Assembly (NCBI RefSeq): GCF_900638385.1
Contig: NZ_LR134510.1
Span: forward strand, 62,001 to 126,000
Source of the DNA: Actinobacillus delphinicola
GTDB lineage: Bacteria; Pseudomonadota; Gammaproteobacteria; Enterobacterales; Pasteurellaceae
DNA: 64,000 bases
Direction of reading: 5' to 3'
The notes below the pieces were generated by a model. The model was not told the origin of the DNA. It searched no databases and saw only the letters and a list, made by a program, of their open reading frames with translations. The position numbers and the translations under genes are program-made. Positions 19,730 to 28,577 of this stretch are shown piece by piece. How positions within the stretch are numbered: position 1 is the first letter of the stretch; every line of letters starts with the position of its first letter.

Positions 19730-19875
19730 ATTTTTTCCCAGTTATTTTTTCTTATAGAATTTTACCGCAAGTCGCTATACTTTGCTAAATAGAAAAATTC
19801 TATTATTTTTTAAGCATCTATATGATTGCCAAGCTGTTTTTCTACAAAATTCCTTTTTTATTTTATAATTTTTGT

Positions 19876-19881
19876 TATAAT
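19876..19881 (+). promoter_or_regulatory. -10 box of ssrA
   Basis: TATAAT 14 bp before the mature tmRNA 5' end; the -35 region is poor. Confidence 0.5.
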
Positions 19882-19895
19882 CGCCTAAACATTTC

Positions 19896-20261
19896 GGGGC
19901 TGATTTTGGATTCGACGAGATTAGCAAAGCTCGAAGTGCACGCCGAGGTGCGGTAGGCCTCGTTAATAAACCGCAAAATAATAGTCGCAAACGACGAACA
20001 ATACGCACTAGCAGCTTAATAACCTGCTCAGAGCCTTCTCTCCCTAGCTTCCGCTCGTAAGACGGGGATTAAGAGGAGTCAAACCCAAACGAGATCGTGT
20101 GGACGCCTCCGCTTGTGGATCGAAGCACTAAATTGAATCAAGCTAGTTACATCAGCGCCTGTCTGTTGGCAGTGATGTAATGAATTTAAAAACAGACTAA
20201 GCGTGTAGTACTGACAGTAGAGGAATTTCGGACGGGGGTTCAACTCCCCCCAGCTCCACCA
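19896..20261 (+). ncRNA. ssrA: Transfer-messenger RNA (tmRNA)
   Basis: 366-nt tmRNA that rescues stalled ribosomes and tags the truncated protein. The ends GGGGCTG and CAGCTCC-A-CCA form the acceptor stem. The T-arm (GGGGGTTCAACTCCCCC) and the 5' ATTTTGGATTCGACG region are standard. The reading frame encodes the tag (A)ANDEQYALAA followed by TAATAA; this is the same tag as in H. influenzae. Its final 21 bases before CCA recur at 4987-5007. Confidence 0.98.
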
Positions 20262-20404
20262 CTACCCCCTTTCCAATCTAAATCTACAAATCTCAAAAAA
20301 ATAATAAATCAATTAAAATCAACAAGTTAATTCAATCTATTTATTTTTATAATGTATGAAATACACCCATTCTTAATCTGGACATCTATAAAATGAACTA
20401 CAAA

Positions 20405-20447
20405 AATAACTACGACCTTGTTAGATAAAATGCGTAGTTATTTTTTA
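20405..20447 (+). terminator. Hairpin terminator 145 nt past ssrA
   Basis: AATAACTACG/CGTAGTTATT stem plus TTTTTT. A TATAAT at 20348-20353 lies between ssrA and this hairpin, so it may end a separate short transcript rather than the ssrA precursor. Confidence 0.65.
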
Positions 20448-20458
20448 TACTCATAAAA

Positions 20459-20480
20459 AACCCCGCACTTGGCGGGGTTT
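20459..20480 (-). terminator. Terminator after fbp
   Basis: ACCCCGC/GCGGGGT hairpin; read on the minus strand it is followed by a T-run. The loop region contains 8 of 9 bases of the Hin-type uptake core. Confidence 0.8.
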
Positions 20481-20494
20481 CGTATTAGAGGGAA

Positions 20495-21496
20495 CTAGAT
20501 ATTTTCACGCATAAATTTTTCAGCTTTTTCGACCATATTTTTAGAACCGATGAAAAGTGGTACTCGTTCGTGAAGTTCAGTTGGTTGAATATCAAGGATG
20601 CGAGTAAATCCGTCACTTGCTTTGCCACCAGCTTGTTCTACAAGGAAAGCCATCGGATTACCTTCATAATTTAAGCGAAGCTTACCATAAGGGTAATTCG
20701 TTGCACTTGGGTAGATATAGATTCCGCCTTTTAACATATTACGATGGAAATCTGATACTAAAGAACCGATATAACGGGAAACGTATGGGCGATTTTCTTC
20801 AGGTACATCTTCTTGGCAATATTTGATATATTTTTTCACGCCCAATGGGAACTTAAGATACTGCCCCTCGTTAATGGAATAAATTCTTCCGTCTTCTGGA
20901 ATACGAATATTTTCATGCGATAAACAGAAAGTACCTAATGACGGATCATAGGTAAATCCATTAACACCATTCCCTGTCGTATAAACAAGCATAGTCGATG
21001 AACCATAAACAATATAACCCGCTGCAACTTGGCGATGACCAGGCTGTAAAAAATCTTGTAGCGTAACTGGGGTACCAACAGGGGTAATACGTCGATAAAT
21101 TGAAAAAATCGTCCCAACGGCCACGTTGACATCAATATTTGATGAACCATCTAATGGATCAGTTAGAATAACATATTTAGCGTTACGTCCTCTTTCTGTA
21201 TCAAAGGCGACAAAATTCTCTTCTTCTTCACTTGCAAAGCCAGCCACTTCTTCTCGTGACATAAGTGCTTCTTTCATCGTATTGTGGGCGAATAAATCCA
21301 GTTTTTTCTGACATTCACCTTGAACATTTTCAACACCAGAATCCCCAATAATATTATTCGTTAAGCCTGCACGATTAATATCACGATGAATCACCTTAGC
21401 AACTAAGCGAATTGATGACAAAATACCAGAAAGCTCTCCTTTCGCCTCTGGGTATTCATGTTGTTTCTCAATTATAAATTGCCCTAATGTTTTCAC
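20495..21496 (-). CDS. fbp: Fructose-1,6-bisphosphatase, class I
   Basis: Gluconeogenic phosphatase making fructose 6-phosphate, 333 residues. Metal- and substrate-site motifs are present: [26 protein letters not shown] (near residue 115), the tyrosines of [15 protein letters not shown], and [26 protein letters not shown]. Monocistronic, facing away from mpl with 115 bp between the two starts, and ending at a GC-rich terminator. Confidence 0.97.
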   Translation of the reverse strand: MKTLGQFIIEKQHEYPEAKGELSGILSSIRLVAKVIHRDINRAGLTNNIIGDSGVENVQGECQKKLDLFAHNTMKEALMSREEVAGFASEEEENFVAFDTERGRNAKYVILTDPLDGSSNIDVNVAVGTIFSIYRRITPVGTPVTLQDFLQPGHRQVAAGYIVYGSSTMLVYTTGNGVNGFTYDPSLGTFCLSHENIRIPEDGRIYSINEGQYLKFPLGVKKYIKYCQEDVPEENRPYVSRYIGSLVSDFHRNMLKGGIYIYPSATNYPYGKLRLNYEGNPMAFLVEQAGGKASDGFTRILDIQPTELHERVPLFIGSKNMVEKAEKFMRENI

Positions 21497-21611
21497 ATTT
21501 ACTCCTTATCATTATGAATTTACACTCCAATTGAGTTGTTTTATTATACTTACATATTTCATCACCATTTAACAACGTTAAGTTATTAATTTTTTTTGAA
21601 AGGTTGCGCTT

Positions 21612-22970
21612 ATGAAACAACAACATCTTCACTTCCTCGGTATTTGTGGCACCTTTATGGGTAGTTTAGCTATGTTAGCTAAAGAAATGGGATATAAAGT
21701 CACTGGTGCCGATACGGGAATCTATCCGCCAATGAGTACATTTTTACAAGAAAATGGCATTGAAATCATTCCGAATTTCGACATTGAACAGCTCAACTCA
21801 CACCCAGATTTGATCATCGTGGGGAATGCGATGAAACGTGGTAATCCTTGTGTAGAATATATGTTAGAACACAACCTTCCTTTCACGTCTGGTCCTCAAT
21901 GGTTGCATGATCATTTGCTTTGGAAACGTAAAGTTTTAGCTGTTGCAGGTACACACGGTAAAACAACAACAACGGGAATGCTAAGTTGGATCTTAGAAAA
22001 GGCAGGTAAAGCCCCTGGTTTCTTAATCGGTGGAATATCAGGTAATTTTGGATGCTCCTCTCGCTTAGGTGAAAGTGATTATTTTGTCATTGAAGCTGAT
22101 GAATACGACACAGCTTTTTTTGATAAACGCTCCAAGTTTGTGCATTACAATCCACATGTTGCTATCGTCAATAATATTTCATTTGACCATGCTGATATTT
22201 TTGAAAACTTAGCGGCTATTCAACGTCAATTCCATCATATGATTCGCCTTGTTCCTAAAAATGGCTTAGTTCTTAGTCAAAAGAATGAACTATCCGCCCA
22301 ACAAACCCTAGCCATGGGCGTTTGGTCGCGCACACAATTTTTAGGTCAAGATCAAGATTGGTTCGCAAAACCACTTTCTGCAGATTATTGTCATTTTGAA
22401 GTTTTCTATAAAGGTGAAAAGGCAGGTGAAGTGAAATGGGATATCGTCGGTGAACATAATATGCATAACGCATTAATGGCAATTGCTGCCGCGCGTTACG
22501 TAGATGTCCCGGTTGATGTAGCTTGCAAGGCATTAGCAAGTTTTGTAAATGTAAAACGTCGTTTAGAAGTGAAAGCCAATATAAACGGAATCACTGTTTA
22601 TGATGACTTTGCCCACCATCCAGAAGCTATTCAAGCAACATTAGCAGCATTAAAAGGTAAAGTTGGTAATAACCGTATTTTAGCGGTACTTGAACCTCGT
22701 TCTAACACCATGAAAATGGGAATTCACAAAGATACTCTGGCGCCATCACTTGCCATTGCCGATGAGGTCTTTATTTTCCAACCAGATACGATTCCATGGA
22801 AAGTAGAAGACATTGCCAAACAATGTAAACAACCCGCATTTACATGCGATAATCTTGATACCCTCGCCCAAAAAGTCGCACAATCTGCTAAAGCAGGCGA
22901 TCATATCCTGATTATGTCTAACGGTAGCTTTGGTGGAATTCATCAAAAAATTATTGATTTACTTAAATAA
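21612..22970 (+). CDS. mpl: UDP-MurNAc:L-Ala-gamma-D-Glu-meso-DAP ligase (murein recycling)
   Basis: Re-attaches recovered tripeptide to UDP-MurNAc. 452 residues with Mur-ligase architecture: N-terminal Rossmann domain (HFLGICGTFMGSLAMLAKEMG), ATP-binding AGTHGKTTTTGMLSW at about 115-129, EADEYDTAFFDKRSKF in the central domain, and DDFAHHPEAIQATL plus LEPRSNTMKMG in the C-terminal domain. DEYDTAFFDKRSKF is characteristic of Mpl as opposed to MurC. Starts behind GAAAGGTTGCGCTT and ends at a CGCCCC palindrome. Confidence 0.96.
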   Translation: MKQQHLHFLGICGTFMGSLAMLAKEMGYKVTGADTGIYPPMSTFLQENGIEIIPNFDIEQLNSHPDLIIVGNAMKRGNPCVEYMLEHNLPFTSGPQWLHDHLLWKRKVLAVAGTHGKTTTTGMLSWILEKAGKAPGFLIGGISGNFGCSSRLGESDYFVIEADEYDTAFFDKRSKFVHYNPHVAIVNNISFDHADIFENLAAIQRQFHHMIRLVPKNGLVLSQKNELSAQQTLAMGVWSRTQFLGQDQDWFAKPLSADYCHFEVFYKGEKAGEVKWDIVGEHNMHNALMAIAAARYVDVPVDVACKALASFVNVKRRLEVKANINGITVYDDFAHHPEAIQATLAALKGKVGNNRILAVLEPRSNTMKMGIHKDTLAPSLAIADEVFIFQPDTIPWKVEDIAKQCKQPAFTCDNLDTLAQKVAQSAKAGDHILIMSNGSFGGIHQKIIDLLK

Positions 22971-22986
22971 AATACTGTTTAAATAA

Positions 22987-23030
22987 AACGCCCCAATTTT
23001 CATAAAAATTTTTGCGAAAATTGGGGCGTT
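22987..23030 (+). terminator. CGCCCC palindrome, terminator after mpl
   Basis: AACGCCCCAATTTTC.../...GAAAATTGGGGCGTT with a short AT-rich centre and T-rich flank. Convergent with the gene at 23051, so probably serves both. Confidence 0.75.
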
Positions 23031-23050
23031 ATTATTTATTTTGCTATGAA

Positions 23051-23458
23051 TTATTTTTGTGCATCTTGTTTAGCAGGTGCAATAATATTGACGGGTTGTG
23101 CAATATTTCCCTCTTCAGAAGGAACCTTAAAATTCTCACCTTGAAGTGGCATATCGTTCTGAGTAGCATTTTGCGTAACTTGTTTTACGACTTGATTTTG
23201 ATTAGTTTCTGCATATTGCAACTCATCTTTTTGAGAAGATGTATCATGATTTACAAATGTAGTTACCGCTCGTTCAGCCACGACATTTTGGGTAGCCACT
23301 GGCTCTACCATCGTAGGATGAGGTAATTTATACCAATAATAGAAAATCACGACGATAAAAATAATAAATAAGATGATCCAAAAATAACTTTTTGATTTAA
23401 AACATTTTTTTGAATTTTCAGAAGAGTTTGTTGATGGGGTTGTTTTTTCTTGTGTCAT
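23051..23458 (-). CDS. Hypothetical single-pass membrane protein
   Basis: 135 residues, not recognised. A polar, Ser/Thr/Lys-rich N-terminal tail (about 1-23) precedes one membrane helix (YFWIILFIIFIVVIFYYWY, about 25-43). A hydrophilic, Gln/Asn/Val-rich and probably disordered domain follows to the end (PVNIIAPAKQDAQK). This looks like an inner-membrane protein with a periplasmic tail, in the general shape of TonB/ZipA-like or SPOR-less division proteins, but no domain can be named. It has a plausible ribosome site (CTGGAGTTAATACT) and its own space between mpl and yajL, so it is likely real. Confidence 0.7.
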   Translation of the reverse strand: MTQEKTTPSTNSSENSKKCFKSKSYFWIILFIIFIVVIFYYWYKLPHPTMVEPVATQNVVAERAVTTFVNHDTSSQKDELQYAETNQNQVVKQVTQNATQNDMPLQGENFKVPSEEGNIAQPVNIIAPAKQDAQK

Positions 23459-23627
23459 AGTATTAACTCCAGTTTAGCTTAAAACTAAATACATAACGAT
23501 ACCCTCGTTACGCTGTGTAATTATAGATCGATTTATGTAGGATTTAAACTCAAGTTAAATCTGTCCACTTGAATTTTTCGATAAAAATACCATGTTTATA
23601 AAAGTTCTATCCACCAAGGAGATGTAT

Positions 23628-24170
23628 ATGAAAAAAGCAACAATTATTTTAGCTGAAGGCTTTGAAGAACTTGAAGCAGTTACCGTCATTGATGTGCTAC
23701 GTCGTGGCGGTGTGGAAGTGGTTATTGCAGGCTTAAAGGAACGTCCTGTCACTGGCGCCCATCAAATCCAATTACACACAGATTGCCTATTAACTGAAAT
23801 CGATCCGCAAAATCTTGATGCTATTATTCTACCGGGTGGCTTACCAGGTAGTGAACACCTAGCAAAAAGTGTAGAACTTCAAAGTGTTCTCAAAGCATTC
23901 GATCAAAAAGGAAAATTAATCGCTGCAATTTGTGCAGCCCCTTGGGCGCTTGCAACGGCTAACGTATTAAAATCTCACTATACTTGTTATCCAGGCTTTG
24001 AAAAAACAGTGTTGAAACCAGGATATGAAACCGATAAAAATGTCGTTATTTGCAAAAATGTTATCACTTCTCGTGGTCCAGCAACAGCTATGGAATTTGC
24101 GTTAGCAATTTTGGCAAATTTAGTCGGTGATGAGATTGCAACTAAAGTCAAAAATGGTCTGTTATTCTAA
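23628..24170 (+). CDS. yajL: DJ-1/PfpI family protein YajL
   Basis: 180-residue member of the DJ-1 family (older name ThiJ), linked to protein deglycation/chaperone activity and oxidative stress. The ATG at 23628 is chosen because AAGGAG ends 6 nt upstream; the in-frame ATGs at 23592 and 23622 have no usable site. Conserved features are AEGFEELEA near the N terminus, the catalytic Cys in IAAICAAPWAL (about residue 103) and TSRGPATAMEFAL. Convergent with mazG. Confidence 0.92.
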   Translation: MKKATIILAEGFEELEAVTVIDVLRRGGVEVVIAGLKERPVTGAHQIQLHTDCLLTEIDPQNLDAIILPGGLPGSEHLAKSVELQSVLKAFDQKGKLIAAICAAPWALATANVLKSHYTCYPGFEKTVLKPGYETDKNVVICKNVITSRGPATAMEFALAILANLVGDEIATKVKNGLLF

Positions 24171-24187
24171 ATGGTTTAATCCGATAA

Positions 24188-24212
24188 AATGCCGTGAATC
24201 TCTCACGGCATT
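24188..24212. terminator. Two-way terminator between yajL and mazG
   Basis: AATGCCGTGA/TCACGGCATT hairpin with T-rich tail. Confidence 0.75.
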
Positions 24213-24218
24213 CTTTAT

Positions 24219-25007
24219 TTATTTTTCCTCTTTTTTTACTTCATCCCATAACGCATCCATTTCATCAAGACTGACATCATTAAAGCTTTTACTTTGCTGA
24301 GTTAATTTATGTTCTACTTGTCTGAAACGACGCTCAAATTTAGCATTTGCTGCACGTAATGTTTCTTCTGGCTTACATTTGAGATGTCTAGCAAGATTTA
24401 CAGTAGCAAAAAATAAATCTCCCATTTCTTCTTGAATGGCATTTTGATCTTGTGGAGAGCGTGCAATTTCAGATTTCACTTCTTGCAACTCTTCCTCTAC
24501 TTTATCCACCACTGGTTCTAAATTTTGCCAATCAAAGCCTACTTTAGCGCAACGTTTTTGAATTTTTTCAGCACGCATCAATGCAGGAAAAGCATGCGGG
24601 ATATTATCTAAAATAGATGCTGTTCCTTTTTCTTTATGTTCCTGAGCTTTAATATTGTTCCAGCTAGCTAATGCTTCTTCGGCATTATTTGCCTGTAGGT
24701 CGCCAAATACATGAGGATGACGACGAATGATTTTCTCACTCACATCATTAACAACATCCTCAAAATCAAAAAGCTTTTCTTCTTTGGCTAATTGACTAAG
24801 AAAAATAACCTGTAACAATAAATCACCTAATTCCTCACGTAAATTAGCCATGTCTTGTTTTTCAATGGATTCAACAACTTCATAGCTTTCTTCTAATAAA
24901 TGTGGAATCATTGTATTGAAATTCTGCTTCAAATCCCATGGACATCCACCATTTGGATTGCGTAATTGTGCAATAATTTGAATAAAATCTTGAATAGAAT
25001 ACCGCAT
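24219..25007 (-). CDS. mazG: Nucleoside triphosphate pyrophosphohydrolase MazG
   Basis: Hydrolyses NTPs to NMP plus PPi. The start is placed at the ATG at 25007 (MRYSIQDFI), seven bases after AGGAG; the longer frame to 25061 adds a non-homologous hydrophobic stretch. 262 residues with two MazG repeats: the first carries [23 protein letters not shown] and [12 protein letters not shown], the second EEEL...[16 protein letters not shown]. Normal length for the gamma-proteobacterial form. Confidence 0.95.
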   Translation of the reverse strand: MRYSIQDFIQIIAQLRNPNGGCPWDLKQNFNTMIPHLLEESYEVVESIEKQDMANLREELGDLLLQVIFLSQLAKEEKLFDFEDVVNDVSEKIIRRHPHVFGDLQANNAEEALASWNNIKAQEHKEKGTASILDNIPHAFPALMRAEKIQKRCAKVGFDWQNLEPVVDKVEEELQEVKSEIARSPQDQNAIQEEMGDLFFATVNLARHLKCKPEETLRAANAKFERRFRQVEHKLTQQSKSFNDVSLDEMDALWDEVKKEEK

Positions 25008-25145
25008 CTTATCTCCTACGCTTTTATATAATTCTTTAAAAATTATAAAATATTTTATCAAAAATGTGATCTTTCCAGCTGTTTTTTATGATTCAGTTTG
25101 ATATGATTCAAGAAAGTTAATTAAGCTAACCTAAAGGAGATTAAG

Positions 25146-25568
25146 ATGTACCAACATATTCTTGTTGCAGTAGATCTTTCTGAAGACAGCGAAATACTGG
25201 TAAAGAAAGCAGCAACTATTGCCAAACTACATAATGCGAAACTTTCCATTATTCACGTAGATGTGAATTTTTCAGATTTATATACCGGTTTAATTGATGT
25301 AAATATGACATCAATGCAAGAACGTGTTAACGATGAAAGTCATCAAGCATTAATACAACTTGCTCAATCTATCGATTATCCTGTTACAGAAGAACTTAGC
25401 GGTAATGGTGATCTTGTGCAAGCGTTAGAAGATGCAGTTGAAAAATATCAAATTGATTTACTCGTAACAGGACATCACCAAGATTTCTGGAGTAAATTAA
25501 TGTCATCTACTCGTCAAGTGATGAATAATGTCAAAGTTGATATGCTTGTCGTTCCATTAGATGACTAA
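25146..25568 (+). CDS. uspA: Universal stress protein A
   Basis: 140-residue cytoplasmic stress protein ([21 protein letters not shown] at the start, [11 protein letters not shown] and a C-terminal VDMLVVPL). The nucleotide-binding G-2x-G-9x-G(S/T) motif of UspFG types is absent, which fits the UspA subtype. Preceded by CTAAAGGAGATTAAG. Ends at a hairpin shared with fur. Confidence 0.94.
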   Translation: MYQHILVAVDLSEDSEILVKKAATIAKLHNAKLSIIHVDVNFSDLYTGLIDVNMTSMQERVNDESHQALIQLAQSIDYPVTEELSGNGDLVQALEDAVEKYQIDLLVTGHHQDFWSKLMSSTRQVMNNVKVDMLVVPLDD

Positions 25569-25620
25569 TTTATAAAAAGTATATTAGATTGTTTTAACCT
25601 ATCTTAATCTACATAAAAAT

Positions 25621-25647
25621 AATGCGGTTTAAATAAACCGCATTACC
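25621..25647. terminator. Two-way terminator between uspA and fur
   Basis: AATGCGGTTT/AAACCGCATT perfect hairpin. Confidence 0.75.
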
Positions 25648-25656
25648 TTTCTCAGA

Positions 25657-26115
25657 TTATCTCTTTTTAGCTTGCTGTTGATAAGCCTTACACGCTTCCT
25701 TATCTTTGCATTTGCCATAAAGATAAAGACTATGATTCTCAAGAGTGATCCCATGCTCCTCACTGATTTGTCGTTGACGTTGTTCAATCACTTCATCTTT
25801 AAATTCAAATACCTGTCCGCAATCAAGACAAATAATATGATCATGGTGTTCTGTAGGGTTAATTTCAAAAACGGACTTATTCCCTTCAAAATTATGGCGC
25901 ACTAAAATACCTGCTTCATCAAATTGATTTAATACACGATACACTGTCGCCAAACCAATTTCTTCACCTTCTTCAATCAAAAGACGATAAATATCTTCTG
26001 CAGTAAAGTGTTGCATATCAACACGATTCTTCTGCATTAAGTCTAAAATTGTTAAACGTGGTTCCGTAATTTTTAGACCCGCTTTTTTTAAGCGTTGAAT
26101 ATTTTCTTCAGACAT
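25657..26115 (-). CDS. fur: Ferric uptake regulator Fur
   Basis: Fe2+-dependent repressor of iron genes, 152 residues from the ATG at 26115 (MSEENIQRLKKAG), which has GGGGAG upstream; the frame to 26136 would add 7 residues. Winged-helix DNA-binding half (KITEPRLTILDLM, GLATVYRVLNQFDEAGIL) and metal/dimer half (HHDHIICLDCGQVFEF, Cys pair CLDC, then CKDKEAC). It is the last gene of ybfF-ybfE-fldA-fur, as in enterobacteria. Probable targets in the window are the Fur box at 9008 and one upstream of ybfE at 27014. Confidence 0.97.
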   Translation of the reverse strand: MSEENIQRLKKAGLKITEPRLTILDLMQKNRVDMQHFTAEDIYRLLIEEGEEIGLATVYRVLNQFDEAGILVRHNFEGNKSVFEINPTEHHDHIICLDCGQVFEFKDEVIEQRQRQISEEHGITLENHSLYLYGKCKDKEACKAYQQQAKKR

Positions 26116-26163
26116 TATGTGCTCCCCTTTCATCATAGTTCGTTATTGTTATCTGGTTAATGA

Positions 26164-26688
26164 TTAGACCAATTCTGCTAAACACATCTCATCTTGAAGC
26201 TGCTTACACCAAGTTGCAACACGTTCATCAGTTAATTCTGGTTGACGATCTTCATCGATGCAAAGTCCAACAAATGTTTTTTCATCAATACATGCTTGTG
26301 AAGATTCAAAACTATAACCTTCAGTGGACCAGTTACCCACAATAATTGCTCCTTTAGGTTCAATAATATCGCGAATCGTGCCCATTGCATCACAGAAATA
26401 TTCTGCATAATCTTCTTGATCGCCACAGCCAAAGATAGCAACAAGTTTATCAGTGAAATCAATTTCACCTAAAGTTGGGAAGAAATCATCCCAATCACAT
26501 TGCGCTTCGCCATAATACCAAGTCGGGATACCCAAAATAAGGAAATCATATTTTTGAATATCTTCTTTGCTTGATTTTGCGATATCAAAAATATCAACAA
26601 CATCTTTTCCTAAATTTTTTTGAATCATTTTTGCGATATTTTCAGTATTACCTGTATCGCTTCCATAAAATAAACCAATAATTGCCAT
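26164..26688 (-). CDS. fldA: Flavodoxin
   Basis: FMN electron carrier, 174 residues. Phosphate-binding loop YGSDTGNTENIAK at about 9-21, the FMN-flanking WYYGEAQCDWDD and FGCGDQEDYAEYFCDA loops. It serves reductive enzymes such as MqnE/IspG/MetH-type systems (family knowledge). The start codon overlaps the ybfE stop by one base, so the two are translationally coupled. fur follows after 48 nt. Confidence 0.97.
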   Translation of the reverse strand: MAIIGLFYGSDTGNTENIAKMIQKNLGKDVVDIFDIAKSSKEDIQKYDFLILGIPTWYYGEAQCDWDDFFPTLGEIDFTDKLVAIFGCGDQEDYAEYFCDAMGTIRDIIEPKGAIIVGNWSTEGYSFESSQACIDEKTFVGLCIDEDRQPELTDERVATWCKQLQDEMCLAELV

Positions 26689-26972
26689 TATTTGTTTCCT
26701 TGAAGTGCAAAATAGTTTTGTAAAATTTTTTCAATCATTTCCGAACGACTAACTGCCTGTTCAGACGCTAAATTTTCGAGTTGTTTGACTAAATCTTTAT
26801 GCAACTTTAACTCTACGCGACGTAATCCGCTTGATTTATCCCGTTTTAGTTGATTGCGTTTATTGATTCTAAGTTGTTGTTCACGACTCAGTGGATTTGT
26901 CCGAGGGCGTCCGATTTTAGAGGTAGTAGCGAACAGATCTAGAGTTATGCAATCTGCATCTTGTTTCGCCAT
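26688..26972 (-). CDS. ybfE: YbfE-family (LexA-regulated in E. coli) ribbon-helix-helix-like protein
   Basis: 94 residues from the ATG at 26972 (MAKQDADCITLDLF), which matches the start of E. coli YbfE; a frame from 27002 adds 10 residues but would leave almost no leader. Conserved core GRPRTNPLSREQQLRINKRNQLKRDK, then RVELKLHKDLVKQLENLA with a CopG-like helix pair. Function unknown. In E. coli the gene is SOS-induced, but I see no CTGT-N8-ACAG LexA box upstream here. Confidence 0.85.
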   Translation of the reverse strand: MAKQDADCITLDLFATTSKIGRPRTNPLSREQQLRINKRNQLKRDKSSGLRRVELKLHKDLVKQLENLASEQAVSRSEMIEKILQNYFALQGNK

Positions 26973-27013
26973 TGTCAAATCACTGATTTTACGTAGTTTC
27001 ATTCAAAGTTAGC

Positions 27014-27034
27014 ATTCTAATTGAGAATGATAAG
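27014..27034 (-). promoter_or_regulatory. Probable Fur box/promoter ahead of ybfE-fldA-fur
   Basis: Read on the minus strand: CTTATCATTCTCAATTAGAAT. The TTATCATTCTCAATT part resembles natural Fur boxes, and TAGAAT can serve as a -10 box. It would give Fur control over its own operon. Confidence 0.5.
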
Positions 27035-27105
27035 CTACAAGTTCAAAAGTGGAGGCAGTATAACACGCCTCCCCCACGAATAAAACCTTATTTATTTACT
27101 CAAGT

Positions 27106-27897
27106 TTAACTTTTATTCACCGTTAAAAACTGCGTAATTGCTCGAATAACGGATTGTGTTTTTTCTGCATGTACCCAATGCCCGCTTCCTTGTACCACAA
27201 AGGCTTTCGCTTTTGGGAATTGTCGTAAAATCGCAACTTGGTATTGCGGTAAGATATAATCCGAATCGTTACCTTTAATAAATAAAGTAGGTTTAGTAAA
27301 TAGAACCTCTTGCCAATCCATAATCGCCAAGTAATTATCTTCTAAAACATCTACATTAAAGCGAAAACGTTGTGGTGACTGAGCATCAAAAGACTTTAGC
27401 ATAAACTGTTGTACCGCATCACTTTGAACATACTGAGCAAGAATTTGCTTTGCCTCTTGACGTGTTGTTACTTGCGCTGCCGCCACCGCTTTTAAGCCTT
27501 TAAAAATTTCACGATGTCCATGTTCACCATAATTTACTGGCGCAATATCAATCACGACAAGTTTAGAAACGAGATCTGGACGTTTCCCTGCCACCATCAT
27601 CGCTGTTTTGCCTCCCATTGAATGACCAATAAGGACCGCATTTTGGATCTTTAAATGATCCAAAAGAGTAATCACATCCTCGCTTAAACAATCATAGTTC
27701 ATGTCATCACTATGAAAACTTTGCCCGTGATTCCGCAGATCTATTCGAAGAATAGGATATTGATCCGAAAACGCACGTGCAATCACACCAAGATTATTTA
27801 AGTCGCCAAATAAGCCATGCATAAAAACAAGGACAGGTAATGTTGGATCTTTTTGTTCATTCGAGAACGCAAAGTTAAGTAAATTTTTTTCAGACAT
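27106..27897 (-). CDS. ybfF: Alpha/beta-hydrolase esterase YbfF
   Basis: Acyl-CoA/short-chain esterase family, 263 residues from the second Met (27897). Catalytic Ser in the nucleophile elbow GHSMGGKTAM (near residue 93), oxyanion motif FMHGLFGDLNN, and the C-terminal catalytic His in VQGSGHWVHAEKT; the acid should lie in the FIKGNDSDYI region. Divergent from seqA with a 79-bp gap and upstream of ybfE, the enterobacterial order. Confidence 0.92.
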   Translation of the reverse strand: MSEKNLLNFAFSNEQKDPTLPVLVFMHGLFGDLNNLGVIARAFSDQYPILRIDLRNHGQSFHSDDMNYDCLSEDVITLLDHLKIQNAVLIGHSMGGKTAMMVAGKRPDLVSKLVVIDIAPVNYGEHGHREIFKGLKAVAAAQVTTRQEAKQILAQYVQSDAVQQFMLKSFDAQSPQRFRFNVDVLEDNYLAIMDWQEVLFTKPTLFIKGNDSDYILPQYQVAILRQFPKAKAFVVQGSGHWVHAEKTQSVIRAITQFLTVNKS

Positions 27898-27979
27898 CAT
27901 TTTTGCATAGAGTATTTATAAATAAGCCGTTATAATGTGGCAAAATTTGAATTAGATCAACCCACAAGGATAATTAACA

Positions 27980-28561
27980 ATGAAAATAGTGAAACTTGAC
28001 GACGAACTTTATCAATATATTGCTAGCCAAACGACAGCAATTGGTGAAGAAAGTCCATCGGACATCTTGCGTCGCCTTTTAAATTTTCCACAATGTACTA
28101 TGGATCCTAATGCCGATCACATTGGTGAAAATATTTCTATTTTCGATGCTATTGATGAAACCGTAGCCCCTGTACAACCTAAACAAAAAAAACAACCCGT
28201 AAAATCTGTTCAGCAGCTAACTCAAAAAGTTGAAGCACTTTTAAAAACAGATACATTTTTGCAAGAAACAAAAGGGGTCAACCGTTTCTTACGTGTTTTA
28301 AGCGTACTATACCGTACAAACCCTGAGAGCTTTGCAAATGCTGTAGAACCATTACAGGGTCACACTCGTGTTTACTTCGCTCGTGATGAAGCAACTTTAT
28401 TAAGTTATGGTACTCATACTAAACCAAAACAAATTCCAGAAAGTCCATTCTGGGTAATTACCAATACCAATAGCCAGCGTAAAATGTTAATGTTAGAAAG
28501 AACGATGGTTGAAATGCAACTTCCTCAATCTCTAGTCGAGAAAGTCCGTCAATTTTTCTAA
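27980..28561 (+). CDS. seqA: Replication-initiation negative regulator SeqA
   Basis: Binds hemimethylated GATC sites and sequesters oriC after initiation. 193 residues: N-terminal oligomerisation helix (MKIVKLDDELYQYIASQTTAIGE region with SDILRRLL), a Lys/Gln-rich linker, then the DNA-binding domain (FLRVLSVLYRTNPESFANAV, GHTRVYFA, YGTHTKPKQIPESPFWVITNTNS). Implies Dam methylation in this organism. The menE start is 16 nt downstream. Confidence 0.97.
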   Translation: MKIVKLDDELYQYIASQTTAIGEESPSDILRRLLNFPQCTMDPNADHIGENISIFDAIDETVAPVQPKQKKQPVKSVQQLTQKVEALLKTDTFLQETKGVNRFLRVLSVLYRTNPESFANAVEPLQGHTRVYFARDEATLLSYGTHTKPKQIPESPFWVITNTNSQRKMLMLERTMVEMQLPQSLVEKVRQFF

Positions 28562-28577
28562 TCACACGAGAATATAA

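Noticed and set aside
23012-23326. 104-codon plus-strand frame
   Set aside because: Antisense to the 135-residue membrane protein gene; Cys/Leu-rich composition without family features, and it begins in the mpl terminator.
27049-27078. GGAGGC/GCCTCC inverted repeat between ybfF and ybfE as a terminator
   Set aside because: The stem is short and no convincing T-run follows on the minus strand; left unassigned.
27003-27105. LexA box ahead of ybfE
   Set aside because: No CTGT-N8-ACAG match is present, although the E. coli orthologue is SOS-regulated.
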